Source of the DNA: Mesorhizobium sp. C432A
GTDB lineage: Bacteria; Pseudomonadota; Alphaproteobacteria; Rhizobiales; Rhizobiaceae
NCBI RefSeq assembly: GCF_030323145.1
Contig: NZ_CP100470.1
Location: 1,550,001 to 1,614,000 of the forward strand
DNA length: 64,000 nt
Direction of reading: 5' to 3'
The translations under genes and the position numbers were made by a program. Under the pieces are notes generated by a model. That model saw only the letters and a list, made by a program, of their open reading frames with translations, did not search any database and was not told where the DNA came from. Below, piece by piece: positions 37,820 through 45,619 of the stretch. The number at the start of each line of letters is the position of its first letter. The first letter of the stretch is position 1.

Positions 37820-39973
37820 TCAAAACGCCTCCTTCACCCAACCCTTCGAGAACAGCCATCGGTAGGCCCACGGTATCGTCACCTTGGTCGATACCGGGTT
37901 CGAATGGGCGACATAGTCGTCATAGACCGGCTGCATCCTGGCGTAGAAGGCAGGGTCGAGCACCGTCATGCCGTTCTCCAGATCGTGGAAGAAACTGCGG
38001 TTGTTGAGATTGACCGACGAGATCGTCACCAGCCTTTCGTCGATCATCATGATCTTGGAGTGCAGCACGACATCGGGCGCCTTGAATTCGCGGATGTTGA
38101 TGCGGTCGCCATATCTCTCGACGAACAGCTTGTTGAGCGCGGTCAGCAGCTTGCCGCCAATATCGCCCTTGAGGTCGATGCGGCCGACAATGTCGATCCT
38201 GACGCCGCGCGCCAGCGCCCGCTCGATGGCCAGGCTGAGCTTCGGCGTCAGATTAAGGTAGGGATTGACGATCTCGATATGGTGCCGGGCAGTGTCGATC
38301 AGCTCGACGAAATAGGTCTCTAGCGCATGGTTGTCCTCGTAGGGCACGGAAATGAAATGGCGCACCGTGCCCGGCGGGCGCCGGCTGTCGGAGCGCACCG
38401 GAATGGAGAAGGGTCTTGCGATGTTGGTGTCGGCGTCGCGCAGCCACAATGTCGAGAGATGCGCGGCCAGCGTCTCGACCGTGGCCGGGTCGGCAAACTC
38501 GATGTCGAAATCGCTCCAGTTCGAATAGTAGTTGAGCGAGAGGCCGTCGGTCTTGCCGTATTGCTCGAGGTTCGGATAGCGCGACAGGTCGATCGGCCTG
38601 TGGAACAGGAAGCCGTCATGAATGTTGCGGCCGCCGATGATGACGCGCGAGCGGGCGGGATCCTCGGCAAGTGTCGCCAGCATCTTGACGTGATGGGTCT
38701 TGTGCAGCTGTGACAGCTGCTCGTCGACCGGCGCGCCGTGGTCGGCCCGCCAACGATATTCCTGCAACTCGACATTGGGATAATCGGCCGCCAGCCGGTG
38801 CAGCAGCGCGTCGTCCTTGTCGCGCTCCAGCACGTCTGTGACCATGATGCGCACTTTGGTGCCGAGGCCTGCGTGATGGCGGATCAGCCGCTCGATGACG
38901 CGGCCGGAAAAATCGGCCTTGAACTCCAGCGACGACAGATAGACCAGCTTGAGTTTCGGCGCGCGCGAGAAATCGAGCGGCAGTTCGGGGTCGGCCTTGT
39001 CGAAGGCGCTGTCGGGTAAAGGCGCGCCGAGCAGCGCTTCGACCTTGGCGTTGAAGCCGTCGCGCGACTTGCGTAACAGGCGCGGTGACCCGAGTGGCAG
39101 CGAACAGGTCTGCGACAGCCAGCGGCCGGCATAGAAGACGCGGGCGAGTTCATCCAGGCCGGATGGACCGGGCACTGGACAACGCTCGTAGCGGCTGTCG
39201 AGCGCGGCTATCGCCGGATAGGCAACCTCTTCGCGCAGGATGGTGAGCGGGGCGCCTGTCGGCGCCAGGCTGGAGCTGAGCTTGAGACTGCAGCGGTTCA
39301 AACCATCGCTGGGGAACAGGCTGGCGGTTTGCCCGGCCGACAGGCGGAGGCGGAAGGCGGCACCGCTCGCCACGCTGCGCGAGCCACCGCCGGCGCGAAT
39401 CGCCAGCGCCCCGTCGCAGGCGCCCGATATCTCAACCGGCTGCTTTCCCGCCTGGCGCATCACGATCTCGATCGAGCGCGCCTGCAGGCCGGAAAAGCTG
39501 AACGTCTTTGGCGCGGAGGGCCGCGCGGCGGCGTTGACATAGAGCGTCTGCCGCGACACGCGCCAACGGCCGTTGAAATGGCCTTCGCCGGCTGTGCCGC
39601 TCACTGCCGGCATCTGTTCGGCGGTAACCGGCTTCGCCAGCCGTTCCAGCGTCCGGTAGGTGGCCTGGAAATCGCGGTTGGCGATGGCGTGGCGGTCATG
39701 TCCGAACGGACCGGTGCCGTTCGCCCTGTCGATGGCGCCGATCTGGTTGTGGGCGAGCAGCGCCAGAAACTGCCTTTCATAGTCGCGGGCGCCGGCATCG
39801 CCGAAAAACGCTGCTGCTGCAGTCTGCGGTCCCGGCGTGTCGGCCGATAGCGACGGCCGGCCGCAATCCTTCGCATCGGGAAAGAAATCGCAGCTGTGCC
39901 GGATCGGGGCGGCGCAACCGGCAAGGGCCGCCAGCCCCAGCCCGGCCAAGGCCAGGCAGATGGCGCGGTTCAT
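37820..39973 (-). CDS. Phospholipase D-like lipoprotein
   Basis: 717 residues. A lipoprotein signal peptide with lipobox LAALAGC puts the mature protein on a membrane facing the periplasm. The first ~330 residues have no domain I recognise. Residues about 350-700 hold two phospholipase D/cardiolipin synthase-type halves. The second HKD motif is complete (HSKIMMIDERLVTISSVNLNNRS; His638, Lys640, Asp645). The first has His428 and Lys430 (HHVKMLATLAED) followed by GGRNIHDG but no Asp at the usual place. It may hydrolyse or transfer phosphatidyl groups. It overlaps the upstream phospholipase A2-like gene by four bases, so the two are co-translated. An NYYSNWSDFDIEF block follows the first motif. 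Confidence 0.85.
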   Translation of the reverse strand: MNRAICLALAGLGLAALAGCAAPIRHSCDFFPDAKDCGRPSLSADTPGPQTAAAAFFGDAGARDYERQFLALLAHNQIGAIDRANGTGPFGHDRHAIANRDFQATYRTLERLAKPVTAEQMPAVSGTAGEGHFNGRWRVSRQTLYVNAAARPSAPKTFSFSGLQARSIEIVMRQAGKQPVEISGACDGALAIRAGGGSRSVASGAAFRLRLSAGQTASLFPSDGLNRCSLKLSSSLAPTGAPLTILREEVAYPAIAALDSRYERCPVPGPSGLDELARVFYAGRWLSQTCSLPLGSPRLLRKSRDGFNAKVEALLGAPLPDSAFDKADPELPLDFSRAPKLKLVYLSSLEFKADFSGRVIERLIRHHAGLGTKVRIMVTDVLERDKDDALLHRLAADYPNVELQEYRWRADHGAPVDEQLSQLHKTHHVKMLATLAEDPARSRVIIGGRNIHDGFLFHRPIDLSRYPNLEQYGKTDGLSLNYYSNWSDFDIEFADPATVETLAAHLSTLWLRDADTNIARPFSIPVRSDSRRPPGTVRHFISVPYEDNHALETYFVELIDTARHHIEIVNPYLNLTPKLSLAIERALARGVRIDIVGRIDLKGDIGGKLLTALNKLFVERYGDRINIREFKAPDVVLHSKIMMIDERLVTISSVNLNNRSFFHDLENGMTVLDPAFYARMQPVYDDYVAHSNPVSTKVTIPWAYRWLFSKGWVKEAF

Positions 39974-40410
39974 CCGGTCGCACCGTTCATCGTCTTCAGT
40001 TCAGCCGGATCGCGCGGCGGCAGGAAGCCTTGCGGAAACACCTTGCAGACGGGAAGCGCGAAAGTGGCGATCAAAAGCTCGGCCTCGCCGCGCATCTTTT
40101 TCGGCGCTGTCTTGTCATCACGGATCGCCTTTGCCGAGGCGACGAGCGCGCCGTCGCAGTCGCAATGATTATGGCGCGCGATGTAGCAGGCGTCATGGAT
40201 TTGGCAGGCGCTGTCGAGGCGATTGACAGGGCGAGCCGAGAGGTCGCCGGTGCGGGTGCCGGGACCGCAATAATTGCCGAAGACGAAAGGCGACGGGCGG
40301 GCCATTGCGATACGGACCGGCTTGGGCAGTTCGGCTTCCGGAACTTCGGTCCATGGATTGGCGCAGGCGGAAAGCGCGACAAGCGGCAAGATGGCGAGCA
40401 CCGCTCGCAT
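39970..40410 (-). CDS. Small lipoprotein with phospholipase A2-type active site
   Basis: 146 residues from the ATG at 40410; the frame continues upstream to 40494 but the signal peptide begins at MRAVLAILPLVALSAC, whose Cys16 is the lipobox cysteine. The mature part has Y-C-G-P-G (residues 46-50), like a calcium loop, and DSACQIHDACYIARHNHCDC (65-84), which matches the D-x2-C-x2-H-D-x-C-Y active site of phospholipase A2, with His71-Asp72. Spaced cysteines fit disulphide bonding. It likely cleaves a phospholipid acyl chain in the periplasm or outside. It overlaps the PLD-like gene. The motif match is strong; activity is inferred. Confidence 0.75.
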   Translation of the reverse strand: MRAVLAILPLVALSACANPWTEVPEAELPKPVRIAMARPSPFVFGNYCGPGTRTGDLSARPVNRLDSACQIHDACYIARHNHCDCDGALVASAKAIRDDKTAPKKMRGEAELLIATFALPVCKVFPQGFLPPRDPAELKTMNGATG

Positions 40411-40533
40411 TTTGATCCGCACCAGCTTTGCAAAAAAGTGTCCCACCCGGCGCAGCCAATCCTTAATGATAGGCGACATCGCGCTTGTTGCCACACTGGC
40501 CGATTTTGTGGCGAAGGCAAGGCGGCGCGGCCA

Positions 40534-41415
40534 TCAGACAAACAGCCCGCGCTCTCTCTCGACCGCCTTGGTGATGAAGTTGGCGACGATCTGCACGCGG
40601 CGCAGCGGCCGGACCGATTCATGATAGACCAGCCAGTAGGCGCGGCGGATCGGCGTCACGATGTTGACGGGGATCAGCTCCGGCATCGAGCGGGCGACAA
40701 AGGTGTGCAAGATGCCGATGCCGGCGCCCGACCGCACCGCTTCGGCCTGGCCCAGCGCTGAGGAGATGGCGAAGCTGGTGCGCCAGTCCGGGCTGAACTC
40801 CGCCGCATAGTCGAGCGACGGGCTGACGATCAGGTCTGGGACATAGCCGATCAGCGTATGCTGGCCGAGTTCGGCAGCGGTCTCGGGTAAGCCGTGCGCC
40901 TGCGCATAGTCCCGCGAGGCAAACAGGCCGAGGGTGTAGTCGACCAGCTTTCCCGCCACCAGCCTGCCTTCGCTCGGCCGCTCGACGGTGATGGCGATGT
41001 CGGCCTCGCGCCGCGACAGCGAGAAGGAACGCGGCACCGGCACCAGCTGGATGGTGAGTTCGCGGTGCAGCGCGGTCAGCGCGCCAAGACGCGTGGCGAG
41101 GAATGCAACGCCAAACCCGTCGGGCGCGCCGATGCGCACCGTGCCTGAGATATCGTCGCCTTCGCCCGACACGGCGGAGCGCGCGGCGATCATGTCGGCT
41201 TCCATGCGCTCGGCAATGTCGAGAAAGCGCTGGCCGGCCGGCGTCAGCTCGCTGCCGGTGGTAAGCCGGCGAAACAGTTTTGTCCGTAACGCATCCTCAA
41301 GCGCTGCGATGCGGCGCGAGACGGTGGCGTGATTGAGTTCCAGCCGCTTGGCGGCGCCAAGGATCTGCCCGGCGCGGGCCACGGCGAGGAAGATGCGGAC
41401 GTCATCCCAGTTCAT
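40534..41415 (-). CDS. LysR-family transcriptional regulator
   Basis: 293 residues from the ATG at 41415 (MNWDDVRIFLAVARAG). The frame runs 70 residues further into an upstream repeat, which is not coding. The winged helix is LGAAKRLELNHATVSRRIAALEDALRTKLFRR; the effector domain follows (GTVRIGAPDGFGVAFLA, READIAITVERP). It is divergent from mmsA, with a repeat of about 160 bases between, and may regulate it, but many rhizobial LysR genes in this position are unrelated to the neighbour. Confidence 0.93.
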   Translation of the reverse strand: MNWDDVRIFLAVARAGQILGAAKRLELNHATVSRRIAALEDALRTKLFRRLTTGSELTPAGQRFLDIAERMEADMIAARSAVSGEGDDISGTVRIGAPDGFGVAFLATRLGALTALHRELTIQLVPVPRSFSLSRREADIAITVERPSEGRLVAGKLVDYTLGLFASRDYAQAHGLPETAAELGQHTLIGYVPDLIVSPSLDYAAEFSPDWRTSFAISSALGQAEAVRSGAGIGILHTFVARSMPELIPVNIVTPIRRAYWLVYHESVRPLRRVQIVANFITKAVERERGLFV

Positions 41416-41455
41416 TGGGGTGGTCCGGGCTAGCGGCGAACGCGGCGTTCCCGCC

Positions 41456-41614
41456 CACCCCCTCTGGCCTGCCGGCCATCTCCCCCGCAAGGAGGGAGAT
41501 TGGCAGCTCCGCCACCTGCGTCTCTTTTGCTGCGTTGAAGATTTGCGAAGGCGGCGGCCACATCTGATCTCCCCCCTTGCGGGGGAGATGTCCGGCAGGA
41601 CAGAGGGGGGTGTG
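41456..41614. repeat. Inverted repeat pair between lysR and mmsA
   Basis: Left arm 41456-41512 (CACCCCCTCTGGCCTGCCGG…, then CATCTCCCCCGCAAGGAGGGAGAT) and right arm 41564-41614 (TGATCTCCCCCCTTGCGGGG…, then CCGGCAGGACAGAGGGGGG). Same family as 26110-26265, less perfect. Confidence 0.8.
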
Positions 41615-41779
41615 ACGGAGCGCAACCTTCGGGCCTTTCAGCAATCTGTAATTTGCGGCAATTAATGCACACTCGTCCTTCGTTGTCTATTTCTTGCACA
41701 ACGGTTGCGTTTCCCCTCGCGTTGCCTTCGCGCCTGCAAAGGCGTTGAATGCTTCATCACAAACTCAGGGAGAGAAACC

Positions 41780-43276
41780 ATGATCGAATACGGTCATTTC
41801 ATCGGCGGCAAGCATGTCGCCGGGACCAGCGGGCGCAAGCAGGACGTCATGCAGCCCATGGATGGCTCGGTGCGCGGCACGGTGGCGCTGGCTTCGCCGG
41901 CGGAACTGCGTGCGGCTGTCCTGAATGCCAAGGAAGCACAGATCAAATGGGCTGCGACCAACCCGCAGCGGCGTGTGCGCGTGCTGATGAAGTTTCTGGA
42001 ACTGGTTGCCCGCGACTATGACGAACTGGCCGATCTCCTGGCGCGCGAGCACGGCAAGACCATTGCCGACGCCAAGGGCGACATCCAGCGCGGCCTCGAA
42101 GTGGTCGAAGTCTGCATCGGTGCGCCGCACATGATGAAGGGCGAGTTCACCGACGGCGCCGGCCCCGGCATCGATGTCTATTCGATGCGCCAGCCGCTTG
42201 GCGTCGTTGCCGGCATCACCCCGTTCAATTTCCCGGCCATGATCCCGCTGTGGAAGATTGCCCCGGCGCTGGCCTGCGGCAACGCCTTTATCCTGAAGCC
42301 TTCCGAGCGTGACCCTGGCGTGCCGATGCGCATCGCCGAACTGTTCCTCGAGGCTGGCCTGCCGGCTGGCGTCCTCAACGTCGTCAATGGCGACAAGGAC
42401 GTCGTCGACGCCATCCTCGACGATCCTGATATCAAGGCTATCGGCTTTGTCGGCTCGACGCCGATCGCGCATTACATCTATTCGCGCGGCACGGCGGCGG
42501 GAAAACGCGTGCAGTGCTTTGGCGGCGCCAAGAACCACATGATCATCATGCCCGACGCCGACATGGACCAGACGGTCGATGCGCTGATCGGCGCCGGCTA
42601 CGGCTCGGCCGGCGAGCGCTGCATGGCGATCTCGGTTGCCGTTCCCGTCGGCAACGACACCGCCAACCGGCTGATGGAAAAGCTGATCCCGCGTGTCGAA
42701 AGCCTCAAGGTCGGCCCGTCGACGGATTCGTCCGCCGATTTCGGCCCGCTGGTGACGGCGCAGGCATTGGAACGCGTCAAGGGTTATGTCGACACCGGCG
42801 TCAAGGAAGGCGCCAAGCTGGTCGTCGATGGCCGCGGCTTCTCCATGCAGGGCTACGAGGATGGCTACTATATGGGCGGCTGCCTGTTCGACAATGTGAC
42901 CGCTGACATGCGCATCTACAAGGAAGAGATCTTTGGTCCGGTGCTGTCGGTGGTGCGTGCGCCGACCTATGAGAGCGCCATCAAGCTCGCCAACGATCAT
43001 GAGATGGGCAATGGCGTGGCCATCTTCACCCGTGACGGGGATGCTGCTCGTGATTTTGCTTCGCGCGTCCAGGTCGGCATGGTCGGCATCAACGTGCCGA
43101 TCCCGGTTCCGATCGCTTACTACACGTTCGGCGGCTGGAAGGCGTCGTCCTTCGGCGACCTCAACCAGCATGGTCCGGACGCGTTCCGCTTCTACACCAA
43201 GACCAAGACGGTGACCTCGCGCTGGCCCTCAGGCATCAAGGACGGTGCCGAGTTCGTCATCCCGACGATGAACTGA
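41780..43276 (+). CDS. mmsA: CoA-acylating methylmalonate-semialdehyde dehydrogenase
   Basis: 498 residues from the ATG at 41780, preceded by GGGAGAG. Aldehyde dehydrogenase fold with ITPFNFPAMIPLWKIAPALACGN, the catalytic Cys281 in SAGERCMAISVAVPVG, KVGPSTDSSADFGPLVT and the MmsA-type end FTRDGDAARDFASRV, GINVPIPVP, GGWKASSFGDLNQHG. It converts methylmalonate semialdehyde to propionyl-CoA (and malonate semialdehyde to acetyl-CoA) in valine, inositol and beta-alanine breakdown. It stands alone with its own terminator. Confidence 0.96.
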   Translation: MIEYGHFIGGKHVAGTSGRKQDVMQPMDGSVRGTVALASPAELRAAVLNAKEAQIKWAATNPQRRVRVLMKFLELVARDYDELADLLAREHGKTIADAKGDIQRGLEVVEVCIGAPHMMKGEFTDGAGPGIDVYSMRQPLGVVAGITPFNFPAMIPLWKIAPALACGNAFILKPSERDPGVPMRIAELFLEAGLPAGVLNVVNGDKDVVDAILDDPDIKAIGFVGSTPIAHYIYSRGTAAGKRVQCFGGAKNHMIIMPDADMDQTVDALIGAGYGSAGERCMAISVAVPVGNDTANRLMEKLIPRVESLKVGPSTDSSADFGPLVTAQALERVKGYVDTGVKEGAKLVVDGRGFSMQGYEDGYYMGGCLFDNVTADMRIYKEEIFGPVLSVVRAPTYESAIKLANDHEMGNGVAIFTRDGDAARDFASRVQVGMVGINVPIPVPIAYYTFGGWKASSFGDLNQHGPDAFRFYTKTKTVTSRWPSGIKDGAEFVIPTMN

Positions 43277-43301
43277 CCGGACGATTTCGAAGATCGGCAA
43301 G

Positions 43302-43334
43302 AAGGCCTGGGTTCAACGTTCCGGGCCTTTCTTT
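43302..43334 (+). terminator. Intrinsic terminator after mmsA
   Basis: AAGGCCTGG / CCGGGCCTTT, about 8 pairs with one mismatch, ten-base loop, followed by TTTCTTT, 25 bases after the mmsA stop. Confidence 0.8.
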
Positions 43335-43479
43335 GTACGAAACCGACATTGGCCATCACGTTCAAGCGATGGAACCAAGAGCCGGTCATCTGCCTTAAAT
43401 TGCATTCCTGCCGTGGTGCAGGCCATCAAAATAGCGCCGGTAGCAGCCGGGGTTCTCGTCTGGCGCAAGGAGGTGTCAG

Positions 43480-43779
43480 ATGACACGACGTCTTGTGGCG
43501 GCGATGTTCTTTGCGGTGTTCGCGATGTCCGGCATCGCCCAGGCTAAAGCGGATCAATGCGCGGCGCGGACCGACCTGGTCAAGGCGCTCGGCGAGAAGT
43601 TCCACGAAAACCAAGCCGCTCGTGGCCTGGTGAACCCAAATGTGGTGCTTGAGATATTCGTCTCCGACCAGGGCACCTGGACCATCCTGGCCACCGACAC
43701 ACACGGCCAAAGCTGCATCATCACGGCTGGCGAAGGCTGGGACGGGGCGACCATGGCCGCAGTCTTGCCGGGCACCTGA
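43480..43779 (+). CDS. Small secreted hypothetical protein
   Basis: 99 residues with an excellent ribosome site, AAGGAGGTG, before the ATG. A signal peptide (MTRRLVAAMFFAVFAMSGIAQA) targets it to the periplasm. The mature part of about 75 residues holds two cysteines (QCAARTD and SCIITAGEGWD) that may form a disulphide, and a strand-rich centre (NVVLEIFVSDQGTWTILATD). Rhizobial genomes carry such proteins; no function is known to me. It stands between mmsA and the convergent GntR gene. Confidence 0.8.
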   Translation: MTRRLVAAMFFAVFAMSGIAQAKADQCAARTDLVKALGEKFHENQAARGLVNPNVVLEIFVSDQGTWTILATDTHGQSCIITAGEGWDGATMAAVLPGT

Positions 43780-43815
43780 TAAAGACCGGTCGGAAGTCTG
43801 GAGCAGAGACGGAGT

Positions 43816-44472
43816 TCAGCGTGTGGCGGCCACTTCGGCATGGCCGCGCAGCAGTGCCATAAGGCGTTTGGCGTCCTTGGCGGCAGCCTCTTCGTCACCG
43901 GCCAGGATCGAGCGGATTAGCGCGACGTGGTGTTCGGCCGATTCGGCCAGCCCTGTGTCGGCCTTGTAGCGAAACCAGAAGCGGCGGCTGTGGGTCTGCA
44001 GGGGCGCGGCCAGACGGGCCGCAAAAGGGTTGTCGGCGGCCATCGCCAAGGCCTCGTCGAGCGCCTTGTCGGCTTGGATGAAGGCCAGCACATTGCCCGA
44101 GATGACGGCCTTCTGCATGGCAAGGGCTGCCTCATGAAACAGGTCGGCGGCCTCACGGGTGACGAAGCGGGCGGCCGAGCGCGCCAGCACCACCTCGACG
44201 CCGCGCCTGGCATCCAGCACGCGCAGCCAGTCGCCGGGATGAAGCGGGGCAATTGCGATTCCGGCGCGTGGCCTGACGTCGAGCAGTCCTTCCCAAGCGA
44301 GGCGCTGGATTGCTTCGCGGACCGGCGTACGACCGAGCGCCAGCTTTTCGATCAGCGCGCCTTCCGTCACGAAGCTCGCCGGCGCCAGTTCCAGCGTCAC
44401 GATCATATGCTCGAGTACATGGTAGGCCTTGGCGGCGGCCGGCTCGGGGTATGCTGTCTCACTGGATATCAA
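43816..44472 (-). CDS. hypR: GntR-family regulator of the hydroxyproline cluster (FCD domain)
   Basis: 218 residues from a TTG at 44472 placed seven bases after AGGAG; the frame is open to a GTG at 44505, but that overlaps an operator. The winged helix is near residues 30-75 (LIEKLALGRTPVREAIQRLAWEGLLDVRP), followed by an FCD domain. It is divergent from the deaminase gene; two TGATATATCA-type palindromes lie between. It is presumably the repressor responding to hydroxyproline or a product. Role and symbol follow from context and from the S. meliloti hyp system. Confidence 0.85.
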   Translation of the reverse strand: MISSETAYPEPAAAKAYHVLEHMIVTLELAPASFVTEGALIEKLALGRTPVREAIQRLAWEGLLDVRPRAGIAIAPLHPGDWLRVLDARRGVEVVLARSAARFVTREAADLFHEAALAMQKAVISGNVLAFIQADKALDEALAMAADNPFAARLAAPLQTHSRRFWFRYKADTGLAESAEHHVALIRSILAGDEEAAAKDAKRLMALLRGHAEVAATR

Positions 44473-44483
44473 AGGTGGGCTCC

Positions 44484-44560
44484 TGATATATCTTCCATAT
44501 ATCACAACGGATTCCTCATTGACAGCCGGTTTTCCAACAGATATACGGCTGATATATCAG
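44484..44560 (+). promoter_or_regulatory. Divergent operators and promoter of the hydroxyproline cluster
   Basis: Operator 1: TGATATAT (44484-44491), five-base spacer, ATATATCA (44497-44504), a perfect inverted repeat. Promoter: TTGACA (44519-44524), 17 bases, TATACG (44542-44547), near consensus. Operator 2: CTGATATATCAG, a perfect 12-base palindrome at 44549-44560, right at the expected transcription start and 14 bases before the deaminase ATG. This fits repression by the divergent GntR protein. Confidence 0.8.
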
Positions 44561-44574
44561 ATGGAGAGACGATC

Positions 44575-45468
44575 ATGTGGACCGGAGTTTTCCCCGCCGT
44601 CACGACCAAATTCACCGAAGACGACCGCCTCGACCATGCCGAAATGGAGCGCTGCTTTGCGTTGCAGATGGAGGCAGGCTGCGACGGTATCATCGTCTGC
44701 GGTTCGCTCGGCGAAGGGCCGATGCTGTCGCATGACGAGAAGATCGAGGTGCTGAAGACGGCGCAGAAAGTTGCAGGCAACAAGCCGGTGCTGCTGACGG
44801 TCAACGAGGCGGGCACCCGTGAAGCCGCAAGCATCGCCAGGCGCGCCGCAAAGGAAGGCGCCAACGGGCTGATGGTGGTGCCGAGCCCGATCTATCACAC
44901 CAACCCGGAAGAGACGGTCGCCGCCTTGCGCGCCGTCGCTCAGGCCGGCGACCTGCCGGTGATGATCTACTCCAACCGCCTCGCCTACCGCGTCGACGTC
45001 ACCGTCGACCAGATGGAGGAACTGGCCGCCGACAAGCGCTTCGTCGCCATCAAGGAGTCCTCCGACGACATCCGCCGCTCGACAGAGATCATCAACCGCT
45101 TCGGCGACCGCTACGATCTGTTCACCGGCGTCGACAATCTCGCCTTCGAGGCGCTGTCGGTGGGCGCCATCGGCTGGGTGGCGGGTCTGGTCGTCGCCTT
45201 CCCGCGCGAGACCGTCGCCATCTACCAGCTGATGAAGCAGGGCCGCCGCGAGGAGGCGCTTTCGATCTACCGCTGGTTCCGGCCGCTGCTCGATCTCGAT
45301 GTCTCGACCTATCTGGTCCAAAACATCAAGCTTGCCGAAGTGCTCGCGATCGACACAAATGACCGCGTGCGCATGCCGCGCCAGCCGCTGTCGGGCGAGC
45401 GCCGCAAAGCGGTCGAGAAGATCGTCAAGGACGCGCTGGCGGTACGGCCGAAGCTGCCGCAGTTCTGA
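44575..45468 (+). CDS. hypD: Dihydrodipicolinate synthase-family protein, probable pyrroline-4-hydroxy-2-carboxylate deaminase
   Basis: 297 residues from the ATG at 44575 with GGAGAG upstream. It has the DapA/NAL fold: CDGIIVCGSLGEGPMLSHDEK, GLMVVPSPIYHTNPEE, and the Schiff-base Lys160 in RFVAIKESSDDIRR. In this family several enzymes act on other keto acids; the FAD oxidase and hydroxyproline epimerase that follow make the deaminase of the D-hydroxyproline pathway the likely function, yielding alpha-ketoglutarate semialdehyde. A dedicated dipicolinate synthase would be unlikely here. Confidence 0.85.
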   Translation: MWTGVFPAVTTKFTEDDRLDHAEMERCFALQMEAGCDGIIVCGSLGEGPMLSHDEKIEVLKTAQKVAGNKPVLLTVNEAGTREAASIARRAAKEGANGLMVVPSPIYHTNPEETVAALRAVAQAGDLPVMIYSNRLAYRVDVTVDQMEELAADKRFVAIKESSDDIRRSTEIINRFGDRYDLFTGVDNLAFEALSVGAIGWVAGLVVAFPRETVAIYQLMKQGRREEALSIYRWFRPLLDLDVSTYLVQNIKLAEVLAIDTNDRVRMPRQPLSGERRKAVEKIVKDALAVRPKLPQF

Positions 45469-45475
45469 AGGCTTT

Positions 45476-45619
45476 CTTCTCCCCATTCACGGGGAGAAGA
45501 TGGCGGCAGCCGGATGAGGGGCAGCGCCGACGTGCAAGGAAATTCCAGGGACACAGAGGAGGGCCGCCCCTCCTCATCCGCCCTTCGGGCCCCTTCTCCC
45601 CGTGAACGGGGAGAGAGGG
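45476..45619. repeat. Repeat between hypD and the FAD oxidase
   Basis: Hairpins CTTCTCCCC-ATTCAC-GGGGAGAAG (45476-45499) and CTTCTCCCC-GTGAAC-GGGGAGAG (about 45593-45615) bound the element; GAGGGGCAGC near 45518 and CGCCCCTCCTCATCCG near 45575 form further complementary arms. The element runs directly into the coding frame of the next gene. Confidence 0.8.

Noticed and set aside
41780..43276. Alpha-ketoglutarate semialdehyde dehydrogenase of the hydroxyproline pathway
   Set aside because: Sequence features (GINVPIPVP, FGDLNQHG) are those of MmsA; a separate promoter and terminator also detach it from the hyp cluster.
44575..45468. Lysine-biosynthetic dihydrodipicolinate synthase (dapA)
   Set aside because: Same fold, but placed in a hydroxyproline operon under a GntR operator, so a catabolic deaminase is more likely.
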